DNA of 64,000 bases from Imbricaverruca yamaguchii (Eukaryota > Arthropoda > Thecostraca > Neoverrucidae). The notes below the pieces were generated by a model. That model searched no databases and had not been told where the DNA came from. It worked only from the letters and a program-made list of their open reading frames with translations. Below, piece after piece: positions 1-11,253 of this stretch. Every line of letters starts with the position of its first letter. Position 1 is the first letter of the stretch. A program made the translations under genes and the position numbers. The stretch lies in contig JAOTOL010001286.1 of assembly GCA_034440575.1 (NCBI GenBank), positions 219,501 to 283,500 of the forward strand, read 5' to 3'.

Positions 1-1725
1 TGGGGACAGGATGCACCTAACAATTCCCTGAACATATCATGAATGCACAAATAATGCTTGAATGCATGCATATCTATAATATCTGCAGTCAATGTGCAAT
101 GAAGAGGCCCATCCCCCATTTTGAAAGAAAAACATTCACGCTTCAAAATGTGGAAAGTGAAAACAGGATTTTCCAGACAAAATCAAAGCAATCAGTTTTG
201 TTCAGTACTACGCTTGTGGACAAAACATCGCAGCAATTAATATTATCATGTCCTGCTCCTTGTATTATCTGAAAATATCCCGTCACACAACACAAGCTTG
301 TAGGTAACTCACACGTCACACAACTCGAATTACCGCGAAGATATTTGATATATGTAAGTAGGTAGGTACCTACAAAGTCAGATATTGCAAACTCTCATAC
401 CTCGAGCCAAACACGCAGTCAATTCCAGCGAAGAGCTTTAAAGAAAATCCTTCGTTGAATAAAAAAAAACACTACGCTCCGCTAACCAAATATAGGAATT
501 CACCTTTACCAGCCCGACCGCGTAGGATGGTCCGTTCTTGGATTCAATGAGTTCACCGCTCTCCGTCTCCCACTCCGGCCGGAGCTATTTAAACCATTGC
601 CACGAAAAGCCAAGGATAATGCATTTATTCTTGGTTCCTTGGAGAATGATATGTTCTGCATCAATTGGGATGGATAAAACCGCTCATATTTATATTATTA
701 AGCAGTCAGGAGCGATATACATAAAAGATATCTGGAGGATTTTCCCCATGAAAATTGCCGTAATGGTACCAAAACGTTCCTAAAACCTGCTAACACTCTG
801 CTCCAAAATGAAGATCCATAGAACCAGAAATTTCACCTTCTTTCGATTTCATGACTTATATTGTTTCCGAATTTCATCAACAAGCGGGAATAGTTGTATT
901 CATGCCACTCCGACTGCGAGGTTTCCCCACTCCGGACAAATTCAGATTTACGTGTGTTGACCTAATCCTCTACACTCTTATAAACCTCATTCTGATCCAA
1001 TGATTAATTTCTTCCCATAATCCTGCTTATTATTAATTGAGAAAAAGTTCCCTGTAATTCTCTTGGCAGTTTTCTCTAACTTATTTTCAATTTTTGGTAT
1101 TTCATAGCAATCATGGTGCGAAATGAGACGCTAATTTCCGCTTGTCCGTGACGATAGTCTGTTTTCCAGCGGCAATTTGCCCGTGCGTCTAGTCGCTTCC
1201 AAGTCATTCCTTGCTTCCACTAAGCATTCCAGACATGAACCAAAAAGTTCATCGAAATATATTTAATATTAATAAGAATTGACTTGAATATTTTTCAGAA
1301 TATTTTGAATATCTCATTTGAAAGAAAGAAAATTTAATCGTCGAGAGAATAAAATATTTTAGACGGATTGTTTTAGTATAACTTTCCTTAAACCATTATA
1401 TATTCCGAAACCCATATCCCGAAGTAACATTTTAGACCCTCCCATTTTAGACCCAGTCGGTGCACGAACGTCCTGCTCTCTCGGTATGTTGTGAATTTGT
1501 ATTAGTTGTGCGGTGTTGGTATCCTAGGAGTGGCAGGTATTGATATATGAACTTGGTTGAAGTCGAATAAGTATACTTTTGTGATTATTTTCTCTACCAT
1601 TGCTCAGGAAGTTGCCTTATAAGTCATTCACGTAACGTGGATGACTTCAGACGACGATGTGAGGTGGACCCCATCTGGTTGTCTGTGAGACACTATGATA
1701 AGAACCTAACAAATGACTTGAAGGC
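1..1725. other. AT-rich spacer, no gene seen
   Basis: Only short open frames with no recognisable domain. There is a small GTAG/GTAC-type simple repeat near 353-375. No promoter, RNA gene or transposon protein could be supported. Confidence 0.5.
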
Positions 1726-1736
1726 GTTTTATTCTT

Positions 1737-1901
1737 GAATAATAAAAAATTATCGGGTTATTTTACGACGCATTCAACCGCAAGGTTGTATAGCGTCGCC
1801 AACCTATATCACACCGATTGGTCGTGGGTGGACTCTGCAAATGCCGCCGGCCGCGAGATTCGAGTCCCACGCTCCACCATCTAAGCTACCGAGGCCCCTG
1901 G
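1737..1901 (-). mobile_element. tRNA-derived SINE, copy 1
   Basis: On the minus strand the unit starts with a tRNA-like head (A-box-like TAGCTTAGATGG near 1880), followed by a body containing CCACGACCAATCGG and TTGGCGACGCTA that matches the SINE at 56075-56236, and ends in a GTAAAATAA-type tail. Flanks are similar direct repeats, GTTTTATTCTT (1726-1736) and GTTTTTATTCTT (1902-1913), read as a target-site duplication. Length (165 bp) is close to the 162 bp of the other bounded copy. The B box is degraded, so this is an old, inactive copy. Confidence 0.72.
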
Positions 1902-2514
1902 GTTTTTATTCTTCATCCCAGAAAACATCACAGCATTTTTCAAAATGTATACACTTACCAATACAAGGAATACAATACAATACAACACTTCGTTATTTAT
2001 AAAATGCATATACTCAGTTACTTGGTGCTTCAATATACACCCCATAATTTGGCAAACTGGGAAATTATACACCATATAACATAGTGCTTCTCAAGATTAT
2101 ACACTCCATACTTTGGCAAGCCAAAAAATTATACACTCCGAATCCAAGACCGAAAAGTGAAAATCCAACACTGCTCTGGGGAGTTCATTTTTGGGGATAT
2201 TTGAGAAAAACAAAAACTATTTGGAATCAGAAAAGGACAGCGAAATCGACCAGGTCCATAACATTTTTCGGCCCCCAAAAATAAAACAATTATTTTATGA
2301 ATTAATTATCTTAGTTTTCAAGTTGTCTTAAGTTTCTTTTTCTAATTGGTAGAGCAGACCGAGAAACGTTGTTGAAAGTCAACTTTCCCTAATAAAAAAA
2401 ATGCTTACTTTAGCCAGAATCTTTGATTTGAACTGCCATAGGCAATTACGCAAAATATATATATGTAGTCAAAAACGAAAAAAAGACAAATTCCTCTCGT
2501 ACGTTTTGTTGCAT

Positions 2515-2700
2515 CCCTAAAGACAAGCAAACCCTGAAAGTTTCACTAAAATATCTGTATCCGTTAAAACGTGACGACTGACTGAACTTTGGATGTGACC
2601 TCACTTGACCTTGACTAACTCGTTGACCCTAGATGACCTGACTTCAAAATTTGGAAAGGGCGTGCCAAATTTATTTTGGAAAAGGTATGCCAAATTTTGG
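2515..2700. repeat. AGGTCA/TGACCT-rich dispersed repeat fragment
   Basis: Contains CCCTGAAAGTTTCAC, a phrase resembling others near 27.7 and 28.1 kb, followed by closely spaced TGACCT/TGACCTTGAC motifs. Similar TGACCT-dense stretches lie near 24.0-24.9, 27.5-28.1 and 31.5 kb. I infer a dispersed repeat family; no boundaries were found. Confidence 0.35.
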
Positions 2701-2827
2701 CGCGCTGCCTCGCGCCGTTCGTTCAATATCCGCGAAAAACCCGAGGGGGCGGTTGAAAACCCCACGCGAGACTTCGGGTTAAGTCTTCACTTGTTTTTAA
2801 GAGTATTACGTTGTATGTATCGTGCTT

Positions 2828-2883
2828 CATTGGTTGGTTGGTTATTTGGGCTTAGGGGCGCATCGACTGCGATGGTCACACAG
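2828..2883 (-). mobile_element. Hairpin micro-insertion (I-like 3' end), truncated
   Basis: Minus-strand reading gives the 3' arm GATGCGCCCC, the conserved AAGCCCAAATAA and a (CCAA)n tail, as at the ends of the I-like elements at 11.2 and 44.0 kb. The 5' arm of the stem is missing. Possible degraded target duplication: GTATCGTGCTT (2817-2827) versus GTATTATGCTT (2884-2894), 9 of 11 matching. Confidence 0.6.
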
Positions 2884-3196
2884 GTATTATGCTTGGCATT
2901 ACGGGATGGCACACAAGCATCTCATAACACAATTCCAGGTAGACATAAAGACATAGGCATAAAAGATTAGTGCACCTATGAGCCACAAGGGCCCCTCTTG
3001 GTTGCACTCTGTACACTGAACCAGTTGCCCACCAAATCTGTCAATTAGCCCTCCCTATAATACTGAAAACCAAGCCCTCTATTCTTATAATGATTGTCTA
3101 TGCTGTTTTTAAAGATGTTCAATGTGCTCCTACTGACAATGTTTTCTGGCAGCTGGTTCCAGTGTTCTACTACCCTGTTGGTGAAGAAAGTTTGCC

Positions 3197-5112
3197 TTAA
3201 CCTTGTTCTGCTGTGTTAACTTTAATTTTGAATTTATGACCTCTAATTGCATCATTTCTGTTCAATTCAAACATTTCCCCAAGGTATCCCCTCTCCAGAC
3301 CATAGACAAATTTAAAGACCTCGATGAGATCTCCTCTCAGCCTTCTATATCTAAGTGAAAACATATTCAATTTCTTCAATCTTTCCTCATATGCCAGGTT
3401 GCTTATGCCATTAACCATTTTTGTAGCCCTCTTTTGTACTCTCTCTCTAAAAGCCAACAATCTTTTTCATAGCTAGGAGACCAAGCTTGGATGCAGTATT
3501 CCAAATGTGGCCTGACGTATTCACAGTAAAGCTTCCTGATACCTCCTCACTTCTGTATGATACATTCCTATTTATTTCCCCGAGCATTCTCAGTGCCTTC
3601 TTCCTGGCTTCCTTGGTCTGTTCTGTTGCCCCCAGTTTTGTGTTTAGAATAACACCTAAATCCTTCTCCTGTTGAGTCACTGATAGCACTTGGACACCCA
3701 TCAAGTACGGAGCCTTCATATGCTGCTTACCTACATGCATGATTTTGCACTTACCAAAATTAAAAATACATTTGCCATTCTTCGGACCACTTCACAAGTT
3801 CGTCTAAGTCTTTTTGCAGCAAGATATGCTCACTTGACCTGTTATTGCCCTAAAGACCTTCAAATCATCCGCAAATTTCAAAACTTTACTGCTTAGGCCA
3901 CTTTCAATGTTATGTACAAATATAATGAACAGTAGTGGCCCCAGTACTGACCCCTGGAGGACTCCACTAAGAACATTTTGCCATGATGACTTTGTACCAT
4001 TTAGCATCACTCTTTGCTGTCTATCTGAAAGCCACAACTCTATCCATTTTAAGATGCTGCCTGCAATACCATGGGACTGAAGCTGTATCATTAAACGTTT
4101 ATGGTTGATTGATTTATTATTTGGGCTTAAGGGCGCGTGGACTACTAAGGTCATTTTGCGCCCATAACCGTTTATAGGGTACCTTGTCAAAGGCCTTACT
4201 AAGGTCAAGATATGCTACATCGACCTGATTCCCCTGATCAAAATGTTCTGTGGCGAAGTTCAAAAAGTCGAAGAGGTTTGTGAGGCACGATCGTCCTTTT
4301 CTAAACCCATGTTGAGTATCTTGAATCAATCTGCTACCTTCCAGATAACTAACTATTCTATCCTTGATAATTGATTCGAGTTCCTTGCAGACTAGGGATG
4401 TGAGACTTACTGGCCTATAGTTTTCAACTTTCCCTCTTTCTCCTTTCTTGAAAATAGGAACTACATTTGCCCTTTTCCAATCGGTTGGAATTTCATTTTG
4501 TGAAACTGATCTACAAAATATTATACTAAATGGAAATGCCAGTTCCTTTTCAGCTTCCCGCAACACCCTAGCATAAATTTCATGAGGTCCTGCTGCCTTG
4601 TTTGGCTTTATTTTCCTGATATGATTGTAAACAACATCACTATCAATGAAATCAACATCATTTGTCAAATCCCATGTCACTGAACTATGGTATACGATCG
4701 GCATATTGGTCATATCTTCCAATGTAAACACTGATTTGAACTGCTTGCTCAGCTCCTCAACCATCTCACTATCCTCACCCAATGTAATCCCATTTACTTC
4801 CAGTGGACCAATTGTGCTAGAAACTTTACTCAGCTTGTAGAAACTCAAGAACTTTTTACTGTCCCCATTACAGTTTCTAGCTAAATCCAGTTCTTTTGCT
4901 GGCTTTGCTGCTCTGGTTCTTGGCTTCACAGTGTCTCTAGCTTTTCGATACGCCTTTAGATTAACGACATTTGAGGTTTCTTTAAAGACTCTAAATGCAG
5001 TTTTCTTAGCCTTAATTGCTTTTATCAAGTCTGGTGTAAGCCATGCTGGCTTTCCTACCCTTCTTTTGCGTCTTTGCTTTTGGGGGACATGTCTAATCTG
5101 AGTTTCCTTCAA
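3197..5112 (-). pseudogene. Broken reverse transcriptase of CR1-like family A
   Basis: Pieces in order: 5112-4117 (linker and RT motifs: WKRANVVPIFKKG, NYRPVSLTS, HGFRKGRS, DLSKAFDKVP), 4208-3804 (GSVLGPLLFIIF and the catalytic FADD box), 3740-3447 (thumb, MHVGKQHMKAPYLMG) and 3460-3197 (C-terminal region). One break is caused by the 63-bp insertion at 4103-4165, which splits DKVPYKRL from MIQLQSHG. The rest are frameshifts. Reading is the same as family A copies at 32.9, 52.4 and 55.1 kb. It cannot make a functional polymerase as it stands. Confidence 0.85.
4103..4165 (-). mobile_element. 63-bp hairpin micro-insertion with target duplication
   Basis: Lies inside the RT of CR1 family A. Flanks are AAACGTTTAT (4093-4102) and AACCGTTTAT (4166-4175), a 10-bp duplication with one mismatch. 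The related CR1 copy near 56570 has the uninterrupted site with one such sequence. On the minus strand the insert starts with ATGGGCGC, forms a stem with GCGCCC some 30 nt later, continues AAGCCCAAATAA and ends in a short AATC/AACC tail. That is the same module found at the 3' ends of both I-like elements here. Confidence 0.85.
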
Positions 5113-5247
5113 GTAAGATTTGAACTTTTCTCACATTTCACAGGCATTTAAATAGGAGAATTCTTCTTCCCATCTGATGGCACTTAAAGCCGCTCTCATG
5201 CCGTCCGTCTGCTCTGTTGAAATTTGGAACCTTTACCACATGTGCCT

Positions 5248-5934
5248 TTACCACATAATTTCCCCTACATGTGCCTTGAATCTAACTATGTTATGGTCAC
5301 TTTTTCCCAGAGTTTCGCCTACAGTCAAATCTTGAACCAAGTCACTTAAATCCGAGAATACAAGGTCCAAGAATGAGCCATGCCTGGTAGGTTCCGATAC
5401 AAACTGGTGTAAGAACAGGCCCTCTTCAAGGCATTTCCTGAACATTTTGCATGATGGGGAGCCAACACCAACATTTTCATATCCCTTTAGATTAAAGTCA
5501 CCAAGAATAAGGCACTTCCTCTTAACGTTTCTACTGATTTCCTCACACATCACCTTGTCAAGCTCCAGTTGCTGAGAATGTGGCAGGGTTCCTGATCGGT
5601 AGAAAGCTCCTATCCTAAGAGTATTGCTGTTGCCTTTTCCCACAGTGACATCAAGCCAAATGGACTCCACAGACACATTTTTATCCCCACCTGCTACTTT
5701 TTGAGAACTGAATAAGCTATTCATATAGAGGATTACACCACCCCCTTTCATTGCTGGACCACTATTGCACGAAAACATAGTGTATCCCTGGATCTCATAG
5801 TCCTGTAAGTTATCTCCAAAATACCCTTCACTGACCCATGCCTCCGTAATGCAAACAAAATATGGTTCCTCCTCAGCAACATAACACTTGAACTCATCAA
5901 ATTTGGAACGGATGCTCTGAGCACTAAACATCAT
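5248..5934 (-). CDS. Endonuclease domain of CR1-like ORF2 (family A)
   Basis: 228 codons, an apurinic-like endonuclease (exonuclease-endonuclease-phosphatase fold) that nicks target DNA for target-primed reverse transcription. Visible motifs in order: FSAQSIRS at the N terminus, ITEAW with the catalytic Glu at residue 31, IGAFYR near 108, LGDFN near 144-148, SFLDLVFSD near 187, and SDHNIV with the catalytic SDH at 212-214. All key residues are present, but the frame ends just after the domain, so it is cut off from the RT downstream by a frameshift or stop. The first ATG is the start of the open frame, not necessarily a real initiator; a related upstream frame lies at 6119-5931. Confidence 0.8.
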   Translation of the reverse strand: MMFSAQSIRSKFDEFKCYVAEEEPYFVCITEAWVSEGYFGDNLQDYEIQGYTMFSCNSGPAMKGGGVILYMNSLFSSQKVAGGDKNVSVESIWLDVTVGKGNSNTLRIGAFYRSGTLPHSQQLELDKVMCEEISRNVKRKCLILGDFNLKGYENVGVGSPSCKMFRKCLEEGLFLHQFVSEPTRHGSFLDLVFSDLSDLVQDLTVGETLGKSDHNIVRFKAHVGEIMW

Positions 5935-6407
5935 ACACTTAACAAATGCTCCATAACCACCTTTGGCTTTTTTATACTGAGTTCTTTTATCACTAGATGA
6001 ACTATCACTCTGTCCCCTTGAACTGCTGCTGTCCCCATTTGGAGACTTGAGGTTCTATTGTCTTGGCTGACACTATTTGAATATTCCTGGGTTGGCAATG
6101 CAATTTCATCCCTCCCCACCCCATTTCCTAGTTTCCCTGAAGGACATGCTCGTACATTTTGCCTAACACATGGACCCCCTTCTCTCAGACCTAGAGATTA
6201 TCTATGATGTGGTCTGTTAAACAATGCCATCTGTTGATACCATGGTATTAGAATAGTCGTTAGCACAGGTAGTTCAATATTAAGTGTCCCCTAAATTGAA
6301 TGAAAGCATGTACTTAGTACGTTATTGGCTCAACATTGGTTTCGAAGGACTGAAATTATATTTTAGGTGCATGCTTCCATGGACAACTTCGGCATTCCGT
6401 AGTCGTC

Positions 6408-6446
6408 TCGACATCTCATACCTAACGAAGAACTATTATTTTAACA
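6408..6446 (+). repeat. Leader shared with the 30.4-kb VNTR
   Basis: The stretch beginning TCGACATCTCA and containing ACCTAACGAA and TATTTTAA directly precedes the 39-bp array. A near copy at 30385-30421 precedes a different tandem array. Confidence 0.55.
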
Positions 6447-6447
6447 C

Positions 6448-6975
6448 TGCGTCTGGGATGTGGCTACCCTGCCCGAGATGTAACCAGTCGTCTGAGATGG
6501 GACTATTCTGCCTCAGATGCGACCAGCCGCCTGGTATGCGACTATTCTGCCTGGGATGTGACCAGCTGTTTGATGTGGCTATTATGCCTGATACGTAACT
6601 ATCCGTCTGGGATATGCCTATTCTGCCTGAGATGTAATCAGCCGTCTGGGATGTGACTATTCTGCCTGAGTATGACCAGCCGTTTGGGATGTGACTATTC
6701 TTCCTGAGATGTGTCCAGCTGTCTGGGATATGCCTATTTTTTCTGAGATGTGTCCAGCCGTCTGGGATGTGACTATTCTGCCCGATAGGTAACTAGCCGT
6801 CTGAGATGTGACTATTCTGCCCGATATGTGACCAGTCGTCTGAGATGTGTCCAGCCGTCTGGGATGTGACCGTTCTGCCCGATAGGTGACCAGCCGTCTG
6901 GGATATGCCTATTATACCTGAGATGTAACCAGGCGTCCGGGATGTGACTATTCTGCCAGAGATGTGGCCGGCGAT
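6448..6975 (+). repeat. 39-bp minisatellite, about 13 copies
   Basis: Unit close to GTCTGGGATGTGACTATTCT followed by GCCTGAGATGTGACCAGCC. Because 39 is a multiple of three, part of the array (6284-6598 frame) reads as 13-residue repeats of the type LFCLRCDQP with a CxxC, but the frame closes within the array and I see no real protein. Confidence 0.85.
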
Positions 6976-9110
6976 GGCACCACGTACAGAAGCCGTACGT
7001 CAGTGGGTATACGTGGCGGTGTGGCGGTAGCCGTCATGTTAGGACCGGTAGATCTCAGACTCACACGACCGTCTCCCAACCAACAGGGCGGACATAGTGC
7101 GAGCAGAACGAGCAGGTGCAGCACGCGTGAAACTCCGAGCAGTGGCTCTGGTAACCGAGATGTCCACGGCCTGACTTACGATCTGCGGCGGCGGTGTAAC
7201 CGAGCCCACGACCTTCGAGCTGTGGCGGTGTGACCGAGGTGACAATTTACGGGCGAGGTTAGGTAGCTAGGCAGCCGATGACGGGCGCGGCGGCGTAACT
7301 GTGACAGCGTAACAGCGGCGGTGTAACTGCGGCGTCACACTGGCGGGCGCCGGTAGGCTACACAGCCACACAGCCACACACCTACAGGTCGACAGGTCTG
7401 CTGCGGGCGGGCGTCGTTACAGCGGTACACAGGCCTAGCGGAGCGGCGACCCGCTGGCAGCCATGCCGCGGCGGCCGCCGGTCGGGCCGGGCCGGCGCCA
7501 CGCTGGGCGCTGATCAGGCCGGCGCCGGTGGCGACGCTGCGGCGCTGATGACCCGCCACCATGCAGGCCGGCCGGCCGACCACTCTTCTCCGTATCGTCC
7601 CGCCGGTTACGGCTAAAGCGGCGCCGCGGCCGGCCGACCGGCATGGCACGCCTGACGTAGCGGCCAAAGATGTGCTGCCGGTCTCGCCGGTGACACGCAC
7701 ACCACAGCCGCAACGTGAAGGTGGCTGTGTGTCGCCATGTGGATACAATTAACTTGATATCATGCATCAATACGCAGGGCGTTCTTAAGAACGCAATACA
7801 GCAGGGGACCACAGTCGTTTTGCCAGCCCTCCCCCCCCCCCCCAAACACAATGTCTTCGGCAGGCCGAGCTTATTGGACAGGGCAGCCAATGGCGAAACA
7901 TTCGCCCAGCAGAAGCTCGCCTATTCGAATACGTATCGCCTCCAATGTGTTATTTTCTTACTTTCACATTCATGGGCCGAAAGACTCGCGACGCATTCTT
8001 CCGCAACTAAACGGGAAAGGTGTAGTTTGGCACACCTTCATCCCAACTGTGCGACATTATAACGTCCATCTGGACGGGTCTGGGCACGTCCGTCGCATGC
8101 ACAGTCTTAGTCGACGGCGCCGGGTGAGTCGTAGTAGTGGTGGTGCATCTGACCGGTGGGACGGGACGCGCTGCGTACGCAACAGGACGGGGTCGCACAA
8201 CACTGGCTCGGGACTCGCCGCTGTGTGCTGGGCGCAGCAGGTCCGTGACACAGGGTCAGCGGCCAGTGGGTTCACCTGTGTTCCGTGTCACAGGTAAGGA
8301 TCGGTGACCAGTGGGTTCACCTGTGTTCCGTGTCGCAGGTGAAGTGTCGGCGGCCAGAGGTGGTTCGGCTCGCCGGCGGCGTCGGTCGGGAAGCAGGCGC
8401 ACGCGCGACACAATCGCGCCGGCCGACATCGGAGACGCGCCGCCACTCACCCGGATCATGTTGAAGTTGCCGACCTGGCTCTGCAGCATGTTGCCCGGCA
8501 GCGACATGGTGTCGCCGGCCGTGGCCGCACAGGACGCGGGGCCGCCGCACTTTGTATTGGCCGGTGTCGGGTGGCGACGCGCGCGGTGTTGGCCGGCGTT
8601 GGCCGAGACGTCTCCGGCGTGACGGCTGCTGGTCACCGCGGCGCGGCCCGGTCCGGCACCGCCTCAGTCACAACTCGCCGCTCACCGTCCGCGGCACCTT
8701 CCACTGACGCTCGGAGGTCTGGTCTGCCGCGGCCCAGGTCGGCTCCGGTCGGGGCGGGTCAGGCTGGGTTGGGTCGGGTCAGGTCGGATCGCCTCACGTG
8801 GTGGCCGTTGGCACAACTGGCGAATTGGCCGGCTCTTCGGGCAGACGCCGGGTCGGCGCACGTTCCCCACCCAAACAGGCGACTCTGCCAACTGGGGCCG
8901 GCCGGCTGAGCACGTGAGAAGCCTCGCCGGCCAACCAACGCGCGCCAGCCGCTGCCGCCACGTATTTTGGGCCGGCGCGCCGCGCCGCGCCGCTGCGCCG
9001 GCGCACGTGCGACGACGACGCCGCTGCACTGGCCGGGAGGTGGCGCGGCCGCCCCTGCCGAGAGCCGCCCGCCGTCGGCGTGACTCAGCTGAACCGGCTG
9101 CCGGCCACGG
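6976..9110. other. CpG-rich island, no recognisable gene
   Basis: Very GC- and CpG-rich with many GGCCGGC and GCGGCG motifs. Many overlapping open frames appear on both strands, as expected where stop codons are rare. None shows a known domain, and low-complexity residues (Arg, Ala, Pro) dominate. It could hold an uncharacterised exon or regulatory island; nothing supports either. Confidence 0.5.
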
Positions 9111-9116
9111 CGTCAC

Positions 9117-9322
9117 CGGGGCCGTCACTGTGTCACTGTCATAGCGTCACCGACCCGTCATTGTGTCACTACAGGAGCGTCACTGGACCTGTCACTGTGT
9201 CACTGCCGCAGCGTCACCAGACCAGTCACTGTGTCACTGTCGTAGCGTCACCGGACCCGTCACTGTGTCACTGCCGGGGCGTCACCCTGAGCCGTCACTG
9301 TGTCACTGCCGAAGCGCTACCG
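9117..9322 (+). repeat. 34-bp minisatellite, about 6 copies
   Basis: Repeats of the form GTCACTGTGTCACTG followed by a variable CCG.AGCGTCACCGGACC. Unit 34-35 bp; the same peptide wording (SLCHCR.VT) appears in two frames. Confidence 0.8.
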
Positions 9323-9629
9323 GAACAAATACTACGCCGCTGCTGGAGCGTCAATAAAGACCGCCTCAGCCAGACCTAGTGGTGTATGTGGGGAGAGATC
9401 ATCGGACCATGGGACCATGAGATCACTACTCTTCCTTGGGGGACACGCTTTGCATTGTTTCATAACAAAATAGTCACAAGTTCAAACTAACTGGCCAAAC
9501 TTGTACATGCGTCCTCCCCCAGGGCCGTTTTTTCAATAACCCACCAGGACTGATACGGCAAGGCCAGGTGGTCGAGCTTCTCACGCACACCCACACACAC
9601 TGCATGTCTTCAATATACAGAACCAGAAC

Positions 9630-10115
9630 CCCTACACCTTGCGGGGACCGCCCCTGATCCCTGCAGGCCCGACCCCGGCACTCTGCGGGACCGGCCCCTG
9701 CACCCTGCGGTACCGACCTTTGCAATCTGTGGGACCGTCCCTGTCCTCTGCGGGGCCGCGCCTGCTCCCTGTGGCACCGACCTCGATACCCTGCAGACCT
9801 GACCCCTGCGCTCTGCGTGGATCGACCCCTGCAACCTGCGAGGATCGACCCATGCTACCTGCGGGGATCGACCCCTGCAACCTGCGGGGCCCACCCCTAC
9901 TTCATTCGGACCCAACCCCTGGACCCTACGGGACCGACCTCTGCAACATGCTGGGTCGACCCTTGCAACCTGCGGGGATCGACCCCTGCAACCTGTGGGG
10001 ACCACCCCTGCTCCATTCGGACCCGACCCCTGGACCCTACGGGACCGACCCCTACAACCTGCAAGACCGACCCCTGCTCCCTGCGGTACCGACCCCTGTA
10101 CCCTGTACAATGCAC
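9630..10115 (+). repeat. 23-bp minisatellite, about 21 copies
   Basis: Unit close to GACCCCTGCAACCTGCGGGG plus three bases, with 21-24 bp variants. The unit lacks stop codons in several frames, so open frames exceed 100 codons on both strands (for example 9610-10110 minus and 9639-10163 plus). These are consequences of the repeat, not genes. Confidence 0.85.
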
Positions 10116-10900
10116 AGAGTACGCTATACCTTGGACATAGTGATAGACCCCCTAGACTACTGAAGTGGCGGGCCAGCGCTCCACTACAATGGTGAGCCTA
10201 ACCCGTGTCGGCGGTTCATCCAGCTGCGCTACTTTCGGCGGAACAATGCCATGTATTCCGTAAAGCGACACTTGAGAGAGCAGCTTGTGGGTAGGCGAGC
10301 TGTGTACCTGAGCGCCTTGTGTTCAGTTTGCGTAGCGTTCATAACTCAAGAACGTGTTGCAATAGTCAAATCTGAGCACATCGAGGATAATAGCAGACCG
10401 CAAGTGCAACTGATCCGTTTCCCCCGCCTCATCCTGCAGAGATCCGGGGGGCACTCCTGCCACCATCCCCAGCTTTCCTTACGAGGGGCCCCACTTGGCC
10501 AGGTGAAAGCCCACATGTGGGCTGGTGATCACGACCTGCCTTTGACCAAGTCCGGGAGCGCCTTCCGGCCGCATGTAGCTGAAGTAGTCGTCCGGCCAGC
10601 GGGCAACACATCAGCTACTCCCGTGTTGCCTGTTGCGAGATACAACTGGCACGTGTCGCTAAAGTAGTCGCCCTGACTTAGAAAAAGTTGCTAAGGTCTT
10701 CACGACGCTATGGTCGGCTTAGGTCGGGTAACTCATCGACTTGTGTCGTGGATGCACGAGGCAGCACACGGCGGCAGGGAAGGAGGACAACAACCATTGT
10801 GGTGGCGATGGAAAGACACGCAGGACGGGATCCAAAAGCAGCAAGCCCAGCGTTTAGATATGAACCAGATAGCGACGATGCGGGGTAGATTGCTGATCAT
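10116..10900. other. Spacer, no gene seen
   Basis: A 138-codon plus-strand frame (10251-10667) has no recognisable domain or motif. No repeat boundary was found. Confidence 0.4.
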
Positions 10901-10904
10901 CAAC

Positions 10905-10966
10905 GTATGGTGGACAGGAGGCCGGCCGAGACGGTGGGCGGTGGACGGTGGACGGTGGACGGTGGA
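10905..10966 (+). repeat. Short GTGGACG array with flank resembling 20.05 kb
   Basis: A few GTGGACG units follow GGTGGACAGGAGGCCGGCCG. A very similar phrase precedes the same motif at about 20050-20100, so both are copies of one dispersed sequence. Confidence 0.6.
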
Positions 10967-11128
10967 TTTGATTGGATTGTGGCTTTACGACGTACTCAGC
11001 AGCTGATGCCATATGGCACCGCCTGCTTCTGACACCGACAGGAAGGATGAGCATCGCGGGGAATCGAAGCCCGTACCTCTGGCTTCCCCGACGCTCAGCT
11101 TAGCCACCGAGCTACCGACGCCCCGATG
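10966..11128 (-). mobile_element. tRNA-derived SINE, copy 2
   Basis: Minus strand: tRNA-like head with A box TAGCTCGGTGG (complement of 11104-11114) and B box GGCTTCGATTC (complement of 11061-11071), spaced as in a tRNA gene. The tail ACGTCGTAAAGCCACAATCC resembles that of the 56-kb SINE. It lies directly downstream of the 3' end of the I-like element. No clean target duplication found. Confidence 0.7.
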
Positions 11129-11148
11129 GCGGACGCTGGGCGGTGGAT

Positions 11149-11213
11149 GGTTAGTTGGTTAGTTATTTGAGTTTAAGGGCGCTTCGACCAGAAAGTGATC
11201 ATTTAGCGCCCAT
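11149..11213 (-). repeat. 3' terminal stem-loop module of the I-like element
   Basis: Minus strand begins ATGGGCGC, has the 3' arm GCGCCC, then AAACTCAAATAACTAACC and further AACC-type tail. Matches the end of the second I-like element at 43953-44012. Confidence 0.75.
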
Positions 11214-11253
11214 AACACCAATTAAGCATTTCAGTTAGTTAAGCAGGCAGGTG

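Larger units (their letters stand above)
2945..6180 (-). mobile_element. CR1-like non-LTR retrotransposon, family A copy 1
   Basis: ORF2-type element read on the minus strand: endonuclease (5934-5248), then reverse transcriptase in several frames (5112-3197), then a 3' UTR ending with the family signature AGGGGCCCTTGTGGCTCAT and a short ATGTC/TTTATG-type tail near 2945-2965. CR1-clade membership is inferred from the endonuclease-RT order, absence of RNase H, the RT wording (FDKVP, VPIFKKG, GSVLGPLLFIIF) and the microsatellite-like end. No ORF1 is visible upstream, so the copy is 5' truncated. Frameshifts and a 63-bp insertion at 4103-4165 make it inactive. The 5' boundary is approximate. Confidence 0.85.

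Noticed and set aside
6284..6598. CxxC repeat protein
   Set aside because: The CxxC pattern comes from the 39-bp minisatellite and the frame closes inside the array.
6448..6975. CRISPR array
   Set aside because: Direct repeats are contiguous without unique spacers, and the setting is eukaryotic. The same holds for the other arrays.
7335..9144. Many open frames in the CpG-rich island
   Set aside because: They overlap on both strands, have Arg/Ala/Pro bias and no domains; expected where stop codons are rare.
9610..10163. Open frames over 160 codons on both strands
   Set aside because: They lie wholly inside a 23-bp minisatellite whose unit lacks stops; composition is repetitive in every frame.
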